Positions 49,148-59,823 of a stretch of DNA of 64,000 nt are shown one piece after another. Source of the DNA: Tenebrio molitor (taxonomy: Eukaryota > Arthropoda > Insecta > Coleoptera > Tenebrionidae). A program made the translations under genes and the position numbers. The notes beneath the pieces are model-generated. The model was not told the origin of the DNA, ran no database searches, and saw only the letters and a list, made by a program, of their open reading frames with translations. Position 1 is the stretch's first letter. Each line of letters starts with the position of its first letter. The stretch is from contig NC_091051.1 of NCBI RefSeq assembly GCF_963966145.1, positions 13,268,001 to 13,332,000 of the forward strand. Direction: 5' to 3'.

Positions 49148-51582
49148 CTGCAACAAAAAGGAGAACGACTCGGATTACTCACGGACCAAGGGGGCGGCTA
49201 ATAGTTTTGTTAATCTGGGTGTCGCGTAATAGGCTTTATTTAAATGGAATGGCGGAGGAAGGAGACAAACGGACAGACGGACAAACCGCTTAGTGCACAG
49301 TCGAAGGGAGTTAATTTAGCCGGGCGGCAATGCCATTATCCCGGACAGGGATTCTGGCCCGCGGCTATTTAGCACGATGTTATCTTTACTGTTGCAATTT
49401 CTCGCCTCGTTGTGCCGTTGTCACTTGCCGTTTGAATCGGTGAACTACGACGGTGCCGTCGACGAAGTGCCCTCCTTAATCCATTGGATACACGGCTCCG
49501 GTTTTAATTAAGAAGTTTTATAAGTCGCCACCGAGTTTGTCCTGTTTATTTTGGGGATGATTAATCTTTGATTGTTACCACGGGTCGCAGCCCCTAGGTT
49601 CTTAGGTACGACTCGCGGGGAAATCCCTCAGATTTCACCATAAATATTCAGCGAGGACTGCTGGGACAACCCTAATTCCGGAGTTTACAGCCCGATAAGT
49701 CCACGTCGTTAAAATAAAATTATTGGAAATTGAAAAAATCTTCAAAAGCACTTATTGTAAGTAAAATGAATACCTACATCGATTCAAGTTTAAATAAATC
49801 TCTTGCAACGATACTTTTGAAACGGATAATATTTTATCTGTTAAATTTATTTTTACTGTAACACTTGGATTAAGAAAATACCAAAAAAAGAGTGTATGCT
49901 TAAGACCGCAAGGCAGAAGTGAAAACTTCTGTGACACTCGTAATTGATTTTAAGTAATATTATATTACATAAATTATAGATATTATTATGGATGACGGTA
50001 CTTGGAGGAATCAGTAACAAGGCATAAATAATTAATATTATTTAGATCCAATGCTGTATTTAAATAAACATCAAAAGTTTGTATTTTTCAATTGAAACTG
50101 CAAATACGTCCACTTTTAAAAGTAAACAGACTGGCAAAATTTGTGAGGTTAGGTTTTCATGTTTAAGTTTTATTTTAGCTTTATTTTATTGATGATGGTT
50201 TATTGTATTGAACAGAACACCCACTTTCATAGCAAGCGGGACCAGACAATCATTTATAGATACCCTGTATTATGATAATTCGTCCATTTTCCGCTTCACA
50301 TTTTGCTACACACATCTTTACAATAGATGAATTGTTGAAGCCATATAATTGAGAATTACCTACTAAATCCTAGATCCATCTGTGAACTTACAATATTTGT
50401 TGTGTCTTTGTCGTTTTTATATTATAGCTACTCCTGCAGCTCTGCACAGTGGTCATTTAAATTTAGCAACACAATGAACAATGAAAATTTGGAAGTGACA
50501 AATGACGCGCAGTTGACTGTTTCCCGCTCGCTCCGCTAAACTCGACTCCCGAGATTTTAGCTTGCTGCGAACGATTTTAGCGTGATGCGAACGATTTTGG
50601 CGTGATCCGAACGATTTTAGTGTGTCGCATCAAACGAATTCACTGCCCGGGAATAAAATGTACGTACCTATTGATGCGCCTAAATAAGTTTTCACTTCAA
50701 GAAAACATTATTTCAGCTATTTAATTGGTCTGCAAGACGAAACTATTGGTCTATTATTTAATTTTCTCGCAACAAATATTTCGGGAATTTACAAATTTGT
50801 TGGTGATATGGTGAATAGTCTTAAATGTCATTAAATTTTAACCGTAAGGTAATGACTGTGCGCGGTTGCGCTTTGAGAGGGGCAAATATAAAGTGTTTTG
50901 TGGAAACGATTTTGCCGGTTTGAACGGGTCCATCCGCCAACAATATAAAGTAATCGTAGAATAAAGAAGACACGTAATAATTGATATTTGAGAAATTTTA
51001 ATTGAATGCCGCATTTGAAGTGAGCGCTCCGGTAATAGGCCGGCTATGACATGGCGATATCCGATAATAAGTTCCATTCCGGTCGCATCGAATCACGTAA
51101 CTAATTAAGCTTCAAGATGCATATGTGTATTAATGATGTAATTAGACACGCGCTAACTATTATTATTACAACTTATTATTATTCATGTTTCATTGGTGCG
51201 CTTCTAAACGGCCAATAATAATCGTGCATTATCATAGGCCTGTCTGAGCATTGTTGACACTTCATGGAATCACGAAGAGTATGGAAACACGCAAGAATGT
51301 GAAATATCTGAAAAGTGGTTAACACAGTCATGCGGCTTTTTGTTAAGAGCAAAAACGACCAAAAAATCAATTCGCCTTGAAGAAATAACCGATGGTATTA
51401 TTTGTGCCGGCGACTTGTGTGGCAAAAACCTAAAAAGTACCATCCTTGAACAGAGAACAAATTCGTTTATTATGAAATTATAAATGCATAACTATTGTAA
51501 CAGTGTTAAATTAAATACAGTCAATTAGGGACAAAAAAAAACTTCCACATCCCACTGGGACTTGTCGAATGGAATTTCTAAA
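49148..51582. other. dac last intron, distal part
   Basis: Intron DNA. 49290-49720 and 50820-51180 are more complex and G+C-richer and look unique; a regulatory role is possible. A solo TIR tip (CAATCATTTATAGATACCCTG near 50249-50270) resembles the ends of the element at 56196-56425. GAACGATTTTAGCGTGATGC-type short tandem copies occur at 50565-50625. Confidence 0.35.
50560..50630. repeat. Short tandem repeat, unit about 21-22 bp
   Basis: GCGAACGATTTTAGCGTGAT recurs about three times with small changes (Tag/Tgg, tgc/tcc) between 50565 and 50627, inside the dac intron. Confidence 0.6.
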
Positions 51583-51596
51583 TCTATATATGTATA

Positions 51597-52070
51597 CAGG
51601 TGTCCCAAAAATGGCGTACAAACTACTTACTACCTTATCGAGGATGCTTAAATGTGCATGAAAAAAATATGGAAAAAATGTTTCCGACAAAAAAATCAAT
51701 TAATTTTATTATTATTATTAACGGTAATACAATGTAAACAAAGATATATTCGTACATCATTACCTTGAAATGTTACCGTAGTAGTAGTAAAATAATTTTT
51801 TCGATTTCCAAAGCTTCTAAATTCTCTATTATGCAAGATTAGATATTGGTAGTGAGTGATCTTGTACTTTGTGATAATGTGTACGATGAGAGGTAGCTGC
51901 CATGACAATTTCATACATATATTTCAAAATTGACCTGTTAAGTGGCACTTTCAAAGACCGCCAAATCAGCAAATAAGTCCAATAGAATTTTTTTAACATT
52001 TTTCTGACGTATACGGTAATCTCTTCTACACCGTAGTGCACAGTTAGTACGCCATTTTTGGGACACCCTG
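51597..52070. mobile_element. TIR element E, ends CAGGTGTCCCAAAAATGGCG, inside the Helitron (474 bp)
   Basis: The left end pairs with TACGCCATTTTTGGGACACC, CTG at 52048-52070. TA at 51595-51596 and 52071-52072. Removing it with one TA restores an uninterrupted Helitron 5' end. Short ORFs inside have no recognised domain. Confidence 0.85.
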
Positions 52071-52479
52071 TATATAAAACTGAATGTCTGTTTGTTTGTA
52101 TATTTTGTATGCAAATCTACAGTTTTACTCCGATCTTGATGAAATTTTGTACACTTGATCTTCAAAACAAGAAGAAAAATACTGTCTATTTTAATTTTAC
52201 AAAAACCAACCCCTACTACCATTTTCAATCCTGTTAAGAAAAAAAGAAGACAGTTTTTTCGAGTTGGAAATACCCTCACCTTCGCCGCTTCACCCCTATT
52301 TCATCCTCTGAGTATATCGTCACCTTCGCTGCTTGACACCCACAAAAAGCAACCCCTATTATCATTTTTAAGCCTGTTAAGCACAAAAAAAGTTTTTTCG
52401 AGTTGGAAATCGCGTTTGCATGATATGTTCAGGTGTCATAGTTACATTTGGTTGTTTATAAAAGTAGCAATTTCGCAAA

Positions 52480-52668
52480 ATGTGTTTGAATGATTGTGTT
52501 TTACCGGAAGATGTCTTAAATGAAGCAGAACAAGCTTCAAATAGCTTAATACCGGAAAAATCAAAAGGCAGGTATCTGAAATCAAATGAGACAATCAAAC
52601 AATAGGAGGATCTAAATAAGGTTACAACTGAAAATAAAAGTGTTATGTTGGCGTATTTTCATGAATTG
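52480..52668 (+). pseudogene. Captured exon of a tyrosine-recombinase-like gene, with donor site and one stop
   Basis: The ATG at 52480 opens MCLNDCVLPEDVLNEAEQAS, NSLIPEKSKGRY. A TAG at 52603 interrupts it. The frame then resumes with ENKSVMLAYFHEL and ends at a GTAAGT donor (52669). The order [LP-x-D-V-L-x-x-A]...[LIPEKSK-x-RY]...[TEN-x-x-x-LAYF-x-EL] is what I recall for the first exon of integrase-like genes common in insects; the family call is inference. It shares its first block with the relic at 8356-8468. Confidence 0.5.
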
Positions 52669-52872
52669 GTAAGTGATCATAGTGTTAGTTTCTTATCGTA
52701 TTGATCTTTTTGTTTATTTAGTCAAAGAAAAAAGTAGTCTAAAGTTTTAATTATTCTTCGTAAAAAGACAAACTTCATATTGAAATTACTGCGTTTATCA
52801 AAATACATGAAAATAGAAATATAATTTTAAAACATTCTGAAATTTGCGGGCGAAGCCGCGGGTAAAAGCTAG

Positions 52873-54221
52873 TTTTAAATAATTTGAAAGATATTTTTTC
52901 CGTATGAATTAGAAGAGAAATTCGTTTCAACTTGATGTTTCTTCCGAAAGCCGAAAATATGGTTTCATTATTTCGGCCTTTTTAAAGCGTGATTTCTTTG
53001 TTTGTCATCTCAGCGAGGGAGTTCATCTTTATCAAATTTGTGCGGTGCTCGTGTATAAGATTAAACTGTAACACGCGAGGGTGAAACACCTAACAATTTT
53101 CCATTTATTTAGTTACAGTAAAATGACTTCACTTTGTAGTCATAGAATTCATCTCTGATTTCACACAGCGACAATAATATCTGAATTTAAATCGTTTCGC
53201 CGGCGGCTCCGCACAGTTCGAGGGGCCTTGCAGAGGGTCGCCGTCTCGAAATAGAATTATCCTCCGTTAAATTTCTTGTATGCAGAAACAGTCGGAACAA
53301 CAATAAAACAAAAATGTTGGTGGTTTTTCCCCTGGTCTGGTGCGTGCCTAATTTCTCGTCTCCGTTGGTGAATGAAATTCGTCCGTTTTATCCGGTGCAA
53401 GTTTTCCCAAGTACGATGATATCAGGAACCAATCAATCCTAATAAAGCATAGAAGTTGGTGTAGTAAGTTGGGCATCCATTAGAGAGGCTTCCGGCGAGC
53501 TTCTGCGTCTTACCTCACTTCCGGAACTTGGCCTCCGGAGCTGGGAATAATTCAGGACCAACTTGCCACTTTAAGCCGTAATGAATAGGTAATTAGTTAA
53601 TATTGTGCCGGCTTCCTCTTGTCCACGCGCCCGGGGACCGGACTCCGGCCAAGTCCGACCGCAAGTCCGGACAAGTCTCCCATCGCCGTCTTGGGACCCA
53701 TTACCGGAACCCTACGTGCCTTCGTACGCTAACTATTGTTCGCCAAGGAAAGGATTCCTATTGAATTAACTCTAATCACTCGGGATTATTATGGATTATA
53801 AACCTGCGCATTATGCGAACTATCTGACGGGAAATTATTGTTCTACAGCCGAAACATCGCGGTCAAAAGGTTTTTAAATTTTTTTCGAAGCATAATACTG
53901 TACCATATCAAGAGCGTGCAGAATTATGCGAGTACCTACAACGATAAAGTACCTTCAAGTGAGGATGATTATTTTTATTTTGAAATATTGAAATATAATG
54001 TGTGCTGGATTCTGCCAAATGTAAATTTAGTTAAACCAAAAAAATGTTTAGAAAGATTTTTACTTCCAGGAATCAATGCTAATTAATTAATGTAAAGTAA
54101 AAAACTGGTATATTTTCATAGATAGATATTTTTAAGTGGTGCCAACACAAAAAAGTCCCTAATACCAATGTATTAACATTTTATTTAACAAATATCTGCA
54201 GAAGTCGGCACTAAAAATATT
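52873..54221. other. dac intron, unique-looking segment
   Basis: 53160-53830 is distinctly G+C-richer with alternating CCGG-containing motifs and no ORF. The + frame 53838-54086 is unsupported. Nothing else recognised. Confidence 0.3.
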
Positions 54222-54335
54222 GTGTATTACACGTCAAGAAACGGTTTTGCAAGTGCGAGTTAGGTTTGTGGGCCGAGGCGATAGCCGAGGCCTGCAAATG
54301 CGAGTGCTGTTTCTGGCCGCCTAGTGTTACAAATA
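54222..54335. repeat. Imperfect foldback with CpG-rich apex (copy S3)
   Basis: GTATTACACGTCAAGAAACG on the left and TGTTTCTGGCCGCCTAGTGT on the right pair imperfectly. The apex GGGCCGAGGCGATAGCCGAG (about 54280-54300) contains the palindrome GGCGATAGCC. It is more decayed than the other foldbacks. Confidence 0.45.
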
Positions 54336-56170
54336 ACTACATACTACGATGAAATTAAATGTTAGAATACTAAGATTTGGCAAGCCCTCTCTAGTTCTAA
54401 AATTTCTCTTTCCATTTACGTTCCTCCTTTGACATCATTTTCAAACCAATTGACCTTTGTATATATTTTGAGTTTATTTTTTCGTCTGTCACTACCTCCA
54501 CAACCAGAAGAAATTACAATTTTATTTTTGTTGCCCTTTGGTGCAATCGAACTTAATTTTCAAACGTAACATTTTCCTAATAACATGCTTCAACGCGTTG
54601 TCGTTGACTTAACAACTTGTCGTACAAAAGAGACGTAAAACCTGGATTAGCTGCGTCTTGTCTTGTTCTGTTGTAATGACCACGCGTAATTGTCGCTCAA
54701 CAAGTTTAACAAGCGATGCTATCATTTTGTAATAATTAGTTATTTTTAAATGAAATTCGCGTTAAAAATTAACAAAATTCAGCTTCTACCTTTGTAACGG
54801 TCGCAATTTATTGTCATTATGCAAATGTAGTTAATCATAGGTACGCATACCGTATTAAAATGCATAGTTAAAATAAAAAACCGTTGACGTGCTTCCAGGT
54901 AATGTTGGCGGACTTGATTCCCTCAACATGGGCATATATTTCCAGGGCTTATCTCGGTAATTTGTTCTAATTTCATTTTTATTACCGTACGCAAAATGAG
55001 AATTTAAAAAATCGTAGAACTACGCCGGCAGGAACTGTGCGACGCCTTCCTGCTGCGGATAAAATTCCAAGGGTCAGGTGAGGTAATTCGGGTGGTTTGA
55101 GTACCGAAGCGGGCTTCCAAGTTTCTGCGGTCGTTACAATTTCATATACAATTATTGCAGTTTGTAGCGTAGCCGAGAGTAAAGCAAGCACATCTTAGCA
55201 TAGCATCAATTGTTTAAAGTGTACCTGAACATATTTGAGAAGCTCAAATTTCAATATCGTCGTGGCGCAAGCGCTCGTATTAACATCCATCCGTCCACTA
55301 GTGAATAAACAAGAGCGATACCATAAACATATTATGTAAACAAGGAAACTCCGGGGAAATTATACTGCAACGTAGTAAGTTAGCAGGAGCGATATCTCAA
55401 GAGTGTCGCAGGAACATTTCTCAACAGGATCAAGTCGGTACACAGATTCCAAGGCATGCTTAGAATTCATGGACTGCAGTAGGCGTTTGCAATATTAAGG
55501 TCGCAGATAAGTGACTTGAATAAGGTAATGGCGACAGGATACAGCAGGAAAATAAACCCACCGCAATTATACAGAGTGATCCCGGTTGAGACACCCGGAA
55601 CGGCAGTAACAAGATGTTTCGTTTAGCGAAGTGTTTCCGGGTAATTTAAATCGGGTAAATAACCAACCCAAAGCACAAATAAATACACTGAAAGCCCATG
55701 AGAAAGAAAATCGACTCGTAGATTCGTTCAACATTGTCTAACAACATAAAACAAGAGAATAGCACAGATGACTTTCAAGTGTTTCTGCTTTTCCATTCTC
55801 GTGAAAACCCTTGAAAGTTATTTTTGGAGAAATGAGGTTCGTTTGGTGGCGCTGTCGATGTTTTTAGAATTGAACCTAACCTAAAAGGTGTACAGAAGCA
55901 TTTCATTTTCTAAATAAATCGCTGAAGAACCGACTGATATGACATTTGATAGTACATATTTCACTAGCGTGAACTTGAACTTTTGCACCGAATGCAGTTA
56001 GCAGTTTGGATTAACTTATTTAAATACTAACGGGGTCATTGACGAAACTCGGTAAGGCTCGATAAGACATTGCAAATTCAAAACCATGACAACTGATATT
56101 GTTAAAGCATTGTATTTGCCGTTTCGTTAACGATTTGCAAATTATCTGAGTTTCGTGAATCTATTATACC
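54336..56170. other. dac intron, no separate gene seen
   Basis: 54880-55700 is complex and less AT-rich. A - frame (54982-55191) is open but unsupported. Weak inverted similarity near 56045 and 56150 (GACGAAACTC, GAGTTTCGTGA) is too degraded to call an element. Confidence 0.3.
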
Positions 56171-56172
56171 CC

Positions 56173-56537
56173 TAATAGCCGTTTGCACCGTGGTACAGGG
56201 TCATTATAAATGATTGTCCCATCGCAGTTGGCGTTGGTGACAGGGTTTAATGTGCCGCAAGCCTTATAAAATGAGTGAAACTAGTACCGCCGATAGGCGG
56301 CACTCCTGGCGGTAGTGAAAATCAAGTTTACTAGTTTGGCTAACGTTGCGAGGCTGCGGCACATCCAAAATTTGTGTGGGTTTTCAATGCCAACTGCGAT
56401 GGGACAATCATTTATAATGACCCTGTATTTTAAAGTTAAGAAAAGCTTAAAACCTTGGTTATAATTATTCAAATCGTAGCAACAATTGTTTTTAAGCTTG
56501 GTTTAAAAATAAGGCACGTCGGTGCAAACGGCCATAA
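56173..56537. mobile_element. Family V hairpin element, host of a nested MITE
   Basis: The left end TAATAGCCGTTTGCACCG pairs with CGGTGCAAACGGCCATA at 56520-56536. Internal arms around AAAGCTTAAAACC and TTTAAGCTTGGTTTAAAAAT also pair once the nested element is removed. A matching solo end is at 19168-19225. Confidence 0.7.
56196..56425. mobile_element. Family F MITE nested in family V (230 bp)
   Basis: Ends CAGGGTCATTATAAATGATT then GTCCCATCGCAGTTGGC, with an inverted copy at 56385-56425 (GCCAACTGCGATGGGACAAT). TA at 56194-56195 and 56426-56427. Removing it rejoins the family V arm. Non-coding. Confidence 0.85.
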
Positions 56538-56986
56538 GTGACTATATTTGTTTGTGATTTTTTATGTTGGCATACAATGTATCAAACAAAGAGTGAAATA
56601 AAACAAAGTTGCCATTATCATGTTTTGTTTTTAAAAATGGTCGTTACTACAGAGTACCTAAAATATGTACATTTATTGTAAATGGCTCATTTTGGAAACG
56701 GATTGCAAAATAAAATTAGTTCATGTTGGTAAAACTTGTTTCTTCTTTACAACGTCGAATTATTCACAATAAGAGTAAACTTCTAAAACCTAACCTCCAA
56801 AAATGAATCAAGGGATGACATTCATAATGGCAAGGCTAACCGATAGTGCAGGGATGCTAACCTACTAAATTTGATTTAACCGTTTATAGTAAGACTATTT
56901 TTTAATATTCTTCATTTCCTTATATTCAGAATCAGTATAATTACACAATATTTGCAAATCTATGCTTGTAATCCACGTACTTACAT
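56538..56986. other. Spacer in dac intron
   Basis: AT-rich, nothing recognised. Confidence 0.3.
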
Positions 56987-57103
56987 ACAGTTAATTTCAA
57001 AATTATCGAGTACACCTCAAAAATCAAGAAGTCGATTTATTACAACTTTTTCCCCATGTAAAGATGCCTTTTTGAAATTTGAGTGTCATATTTTTTATAT
57101 AGG

Positions 57104-57298
57104 TTAGGTAAGTTTGACAACATAAAATGTCGCTGATATTTTAGAACACATTGTCTGTTTTATCCTCTGCACGGTGCTCTTCACGATGTTATAATATTGG
57201 ACTACCCTCCGGATCGACCACCCTTCTTCTAATTTGGAAAGAGTGAGCACTTTCGCGTTTTCGGTTACATTAGGAATTTTGTTTGTCAAAACTGACAT
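57104..57298 (-). pseudogene. N-terminal HTH of a Tc1/mariner-like transposase (64 aa remnant)
   Basis: From the ATG at 57298 the peptide runs through TLSKLEEGWSIRRVVQYYNI, VKSTVQRI, then diverges and stops. The pattern L-x-x-L-x-x-G-x-S-x-R-x-V-x-x-x-x-x-[IV]-x-x-S-T-V-x-R-I is a paired-like helix-turn-helix typical of Tc1/mariner DNA-binding domains. The rest of the transposase is gone. Confidence 0.7.
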
Positions 57299-57323
57299 TG
57301 ATAATTGACAAAAAATGTAAGTA

Positions 57324-57570
57324 CTGTCGCGAGCAATAAATTTTGGTCATCAATGTCATTTCAAAATTTGGTTAGATTGTCACAAATTTAAAAAATTTCC
57401 CTGCCTGATTACACCCATGTCAACAAAGTGTCAAAAAATGAGAAAAAAAATGACAATTAATGTCATACAATATGATGATAGGTTATAATATTTACGACTG
57501 TTTTACAGTGAAGCATTTTCGATTGCGTCAAAGAATGACCTTGACGACCAAAATTTATTGCTCGCGACTG
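57324..57570. mobile_element. MITE nested in the HTH element, ends C(A/T)GTCGCGAGCAATAAATTT (247 bp)
   Basis: The left arm through TTTTGGTCATC pairs with GACGACCAAAATTTATTGCT, CGCGACTG at 57543-57570. TA at 57322-57323 and 57571-57572. It is younger than its host by position. Confidence 0.85.
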
Positions 57571-57629
57571 TACATTTCACACTGTAGAAAACTGGGTGTA
57601 CTCTATAATTTTGAAATTAACTGTACCTC

Positions 57630-57819
57630 TCAGCTCCTCAAAGTTGACATTGAAGAGTCGATTGTGAACGCATCACGGATTACGGATCACAGACCAGCTC
57701 TTTAAATCTAACCTCACTTTTTGCGTTGTTTGTGTTTTTACTTTGCAGACTGACGAGTGGTGTGTTCACAATTGACTCTTCAATGTCAACTTTGAGGAGA
57801 AATAAATGAATACCCGATG
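57630..57819. mobile_element. Family G hairpin MITE, copy 5 (left tip lost)
   Basis: CTCCTCAAAGTTGACATTGA, GAGTCGATTGTGAACGC on the left and GTTCACAATTGACTCTTCAA, TGTCAACTTTGAGGAG on the right. The right tip ends AATACCCGATG. The left tip abuts the previous element's TA and is missing about 16 bp. The core includes AAATCTAACCTCACTTTTTG. Confidence 0.8.
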
Positions 57820-58370
57820 TTAAACTTAAAAAAGGACTGCCACATTAAATGAACAGATTGTCACTATACAATTCACCGTAGTTCAACGGCAACCATTAAT
57901 CCCATTAGGTATTAATAAGAACAAATTGAAAGAAAGAAAAAATGACACAGGAAAACAAAAACATTTTCAACTCCTAAATTAAATCGTGGGAATTTCAAAG
58001 TAGTCAGTGATGACTGATGGTCAAGGTAACGGAGCTGGAGCTGGAATAGACAACGCCATCGGTAATTTTTTTTAAACTGCTAAGCGAAAGTTTACTAACT
58101 TTCACTTAACTTCGCAACCCTAAGGCACTTTTTTTGCCTAAAAATCAACGATAAGAATAACTTACTAATAATAATCTCATCATTCTCATCATACTAGAAG
58201 TGTGATAATATTATTTGGTTGTAGTTGATTTTGATGCTGAAATCATGGAACAACTTATAATCCAACAAAATAAAATATGGACCTCTCTTTTTTTGTATCT
58301 TGTGTGACATAAATCATGAAGAGTAAAGCATGATTGATGAAAAACAACTTAACAAAATTTCTCGTTGTAA
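57820..58370. other. dac intron spacer
   Basis: AT-rich, nothing recognised. Confidence 0.3.
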
Positions 58371-58803
58371 CTAGATCTTAGTGGATTTTTTCTTAAAAAG
58401 ACGATGTACAAATAAAAATGATGATACAATACATCCTACAAGAAGTTTTGGTAGGAGTGTGATGTTAAATTGCTTTTTGGTAACCGGTTTCGACGGAAGA
58501 CAATCCTTTGGATCACTGGCAATTGTTTCAAAAAAGTTAAATACAAAAAGCGACGGAACAGGTGTGAACATGTTCTCTTTATCGTTGGGCAGCTGTTGGG
58601 CGATTTCCGGCGACTTTACCGGTAAGTGTGAACGTCCCATCGTTGCACACAACATTCGGCATGCCATTCAAAGCGTGTCAAATCGAAAGGCTCATTTTCT
58701 GGGAAGTTATCCTGATTGTCGGAGAGCAACTTGTAAATTGAATCCTTTCAACTATTTAATGTTTATTTCGTCTTTAATTCCATCTCAGCTACTGAATATT
58801 ACC
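58371..58803 (-). CDS. Possible 3' end of a small spliced gene inside the dac intron (unrecognised, C-terminal membrane segment)
   Basis: Three pieces splice in frame on the - strand. The upstream piece ends at 58803 (CAG/GTAATA, ...NACYAQCQ). Exon 58620-58744 encodes KLLSDNQDNFPENEPFDLTR...RWDVHTY. Exon 58371-58515 encodes DPKDCLPSKPVTKK, a hydrophobic segment LLPKLLVGCIVSSFLFV and a basic end (RLFKKK). The introns are 58 and 104 nt with GT...AG ends, and codon phase is kept at both joins. The upstream frame meets a stop about 33 codons back, so the start or earlier exons are missing. The layout (FD...W, about 15 residues, DP...LP, membrane helix) faintly recalls the C-terminal domain of fatty acyl-CoA reductases, but I cannot confirm it. 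A gene relic or coincidence is possible. Confidence 0.3.
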
Positions 58804-59291
58804 TGGCATTGTGCGTAACAGGCGTTTAATTTCGAAATTATATGTAAGAATGAATCGGTGCTTCGATTGTGCCCTCGATTTTTAAAAGCGGTACTACTAG
58901 TTCATTGTTTGCTTTTGTATCAACTTCTATTAAAAATCACAAATGATTCGTTTTCACGGTACAACATATGGGCTCCAATCTCATTTCGGTAATCTCACGT
59001 TTTAATAATTTAATTATAAACGACTTATACGGCAATCGAGGCGGGAAGAGCCTTGATCGAGCGGTACTTTAGTCACTCTTTGGTCCACTCAAGTATAACA
59101 CGACCACTAATAACAACTACCAGCGATTTTTTATTCATCGAGAAAAATAGAAAAAATCAAAATAAAAAATTGATTATTTAAAATAAAATAATTATTTGTC
59201 GATGGGGCGGCTGCGGCCGCGGTTTCTTCGCGATGGCGCAATGAATGTTAATAGCGGGCAGGAACATTTTATTATTAAAACTGCAACTCAC
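58804..59291. other. dac intron next to the cassette exon
   Basis: AT-rich toward 59100-59200 and G+C-rich at 59200-59245. No gene seen. Confidence 0.3.
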
Positions 59292-59552
59292 CGGAGTAAT
59301 TCTGCCAGAAGGCGGCTCCAGTATTCATGAGGTCGATTCCGGAATAGCCCCAAGGCTTATTTTCGGGCGGAGGCGGCGGTTCCCGGACAGTTTGTTGTCC
59401 ATATGGTGGCGGTGGGCTATCCACACGTTCCCTCTCCATCCGTTCGACGCGTTCCACAACTCTCTCACGGTCCGTGGGGATGTTCTGGTTCGGGTTCGAA
59501 CTGGTGGTCACTTTTTGGTTGTTCATTTTGAGTTCGTTTTGCGCCAGACTTT
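59292..59552 (-). CDS. dac: dachshund, symmetric cassette-type exon (87 codons)
   Basis: Acceptor ATTGCAG before 59552 and donor GTGAGT after 59292. Both ends are phase 1, so the 261-nt exon can be included or skipped without a frame change. It encodes ESLAQNELKMNNQKVTTSS, an Arg/Glu-rich stretch (about residues 28-43), two proline runs (PPPP and PPPPP) and GIDLMNTGAAFWQNYS, a block I associate with the Dachshund C-terminal region. The next exon again starts ESLAQ. The repeated start suggests an old duplication of a splice-junction sequence or selection on the junction. Isoform use is inferred, not shown. Confidence 0.85.
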
Positions 59553-59823
59553 CTGCAATCAAACGGAACGACAATTAACCAGTCGATACCTACGAGGCGC
59601 ACATCTCGCAATCTGTTACGAGATCAATCTCAAAGTTTGGTTCCCCGCGGGGCATCAGTAGCAGGAATACGTCCCCCCGCCAGTTCTACCCCATTGTGAT
59701 TGACAGACTCCGGTTTCGGAGAACACGGTTTACAGACATTTACACGTCTCGGCTCCGATTGAAAATACGAAAAATCAACGTAATTTACCAATCAATCACG
59801 GCAAAGCACGTTCTGCAACTTAC
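59553..59823 (-). other. dac intron between the coiled-coil and cassette exons (271 bp)
   Basis: Donor GTAAGT at 59823-59818 and acceptor CAG at 59555-59553 on the - strand. + frames across it are shadows. Confidence 0.75.

Larger units (their letters stand above)
51583..52872 (+). mobile_element. Non-autonomous Helitron carrying a recombinase-like exon, split by a TIR element
   Basis: The 5' end TCTATATATG at 51583 follows an A. It resumes after the inserted TIR element with TATAAAACTGAATGTCTGTT at 52073. The 3' end has the hairpin GCGGGCGAAGCCGC followed by GGTAAAAGCTAG, ending at 52872 before a T. TC at the start, CTAG after a subterminal hairpin and insertion between A and T are the Helitron hallmarks. 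No Rep/helicase is encoded. Without the insert it is about 815 bp. It contains a gene fragment at 52480-52668. Confidence 0.8.
56989..57623 (-). mobile_element. Tc1/mariner-type deletion derivative with a retained HTH exon (635 bp)
   Basis: Ends CAGTTAATTTCAAAATTATC...GTGTACTC-type arms: 56989-57018 pairs with TGTACTCTATAATTTTGAAA, TTAACTG at 57595-57623. TA at 56987-56988 and 57624-57625. It holds a helix-turn-helix ORF on the - strand (57104-57298) and a nested MITE (57324-57570). The catalytic DDE domain is missing. Confidence 0.8.

Noticed and set aside
58381..58818. 145-codon + ORF
   Set aside because: Opposite a - strand reading with two consistent splice joins; no family seen on the + strand.
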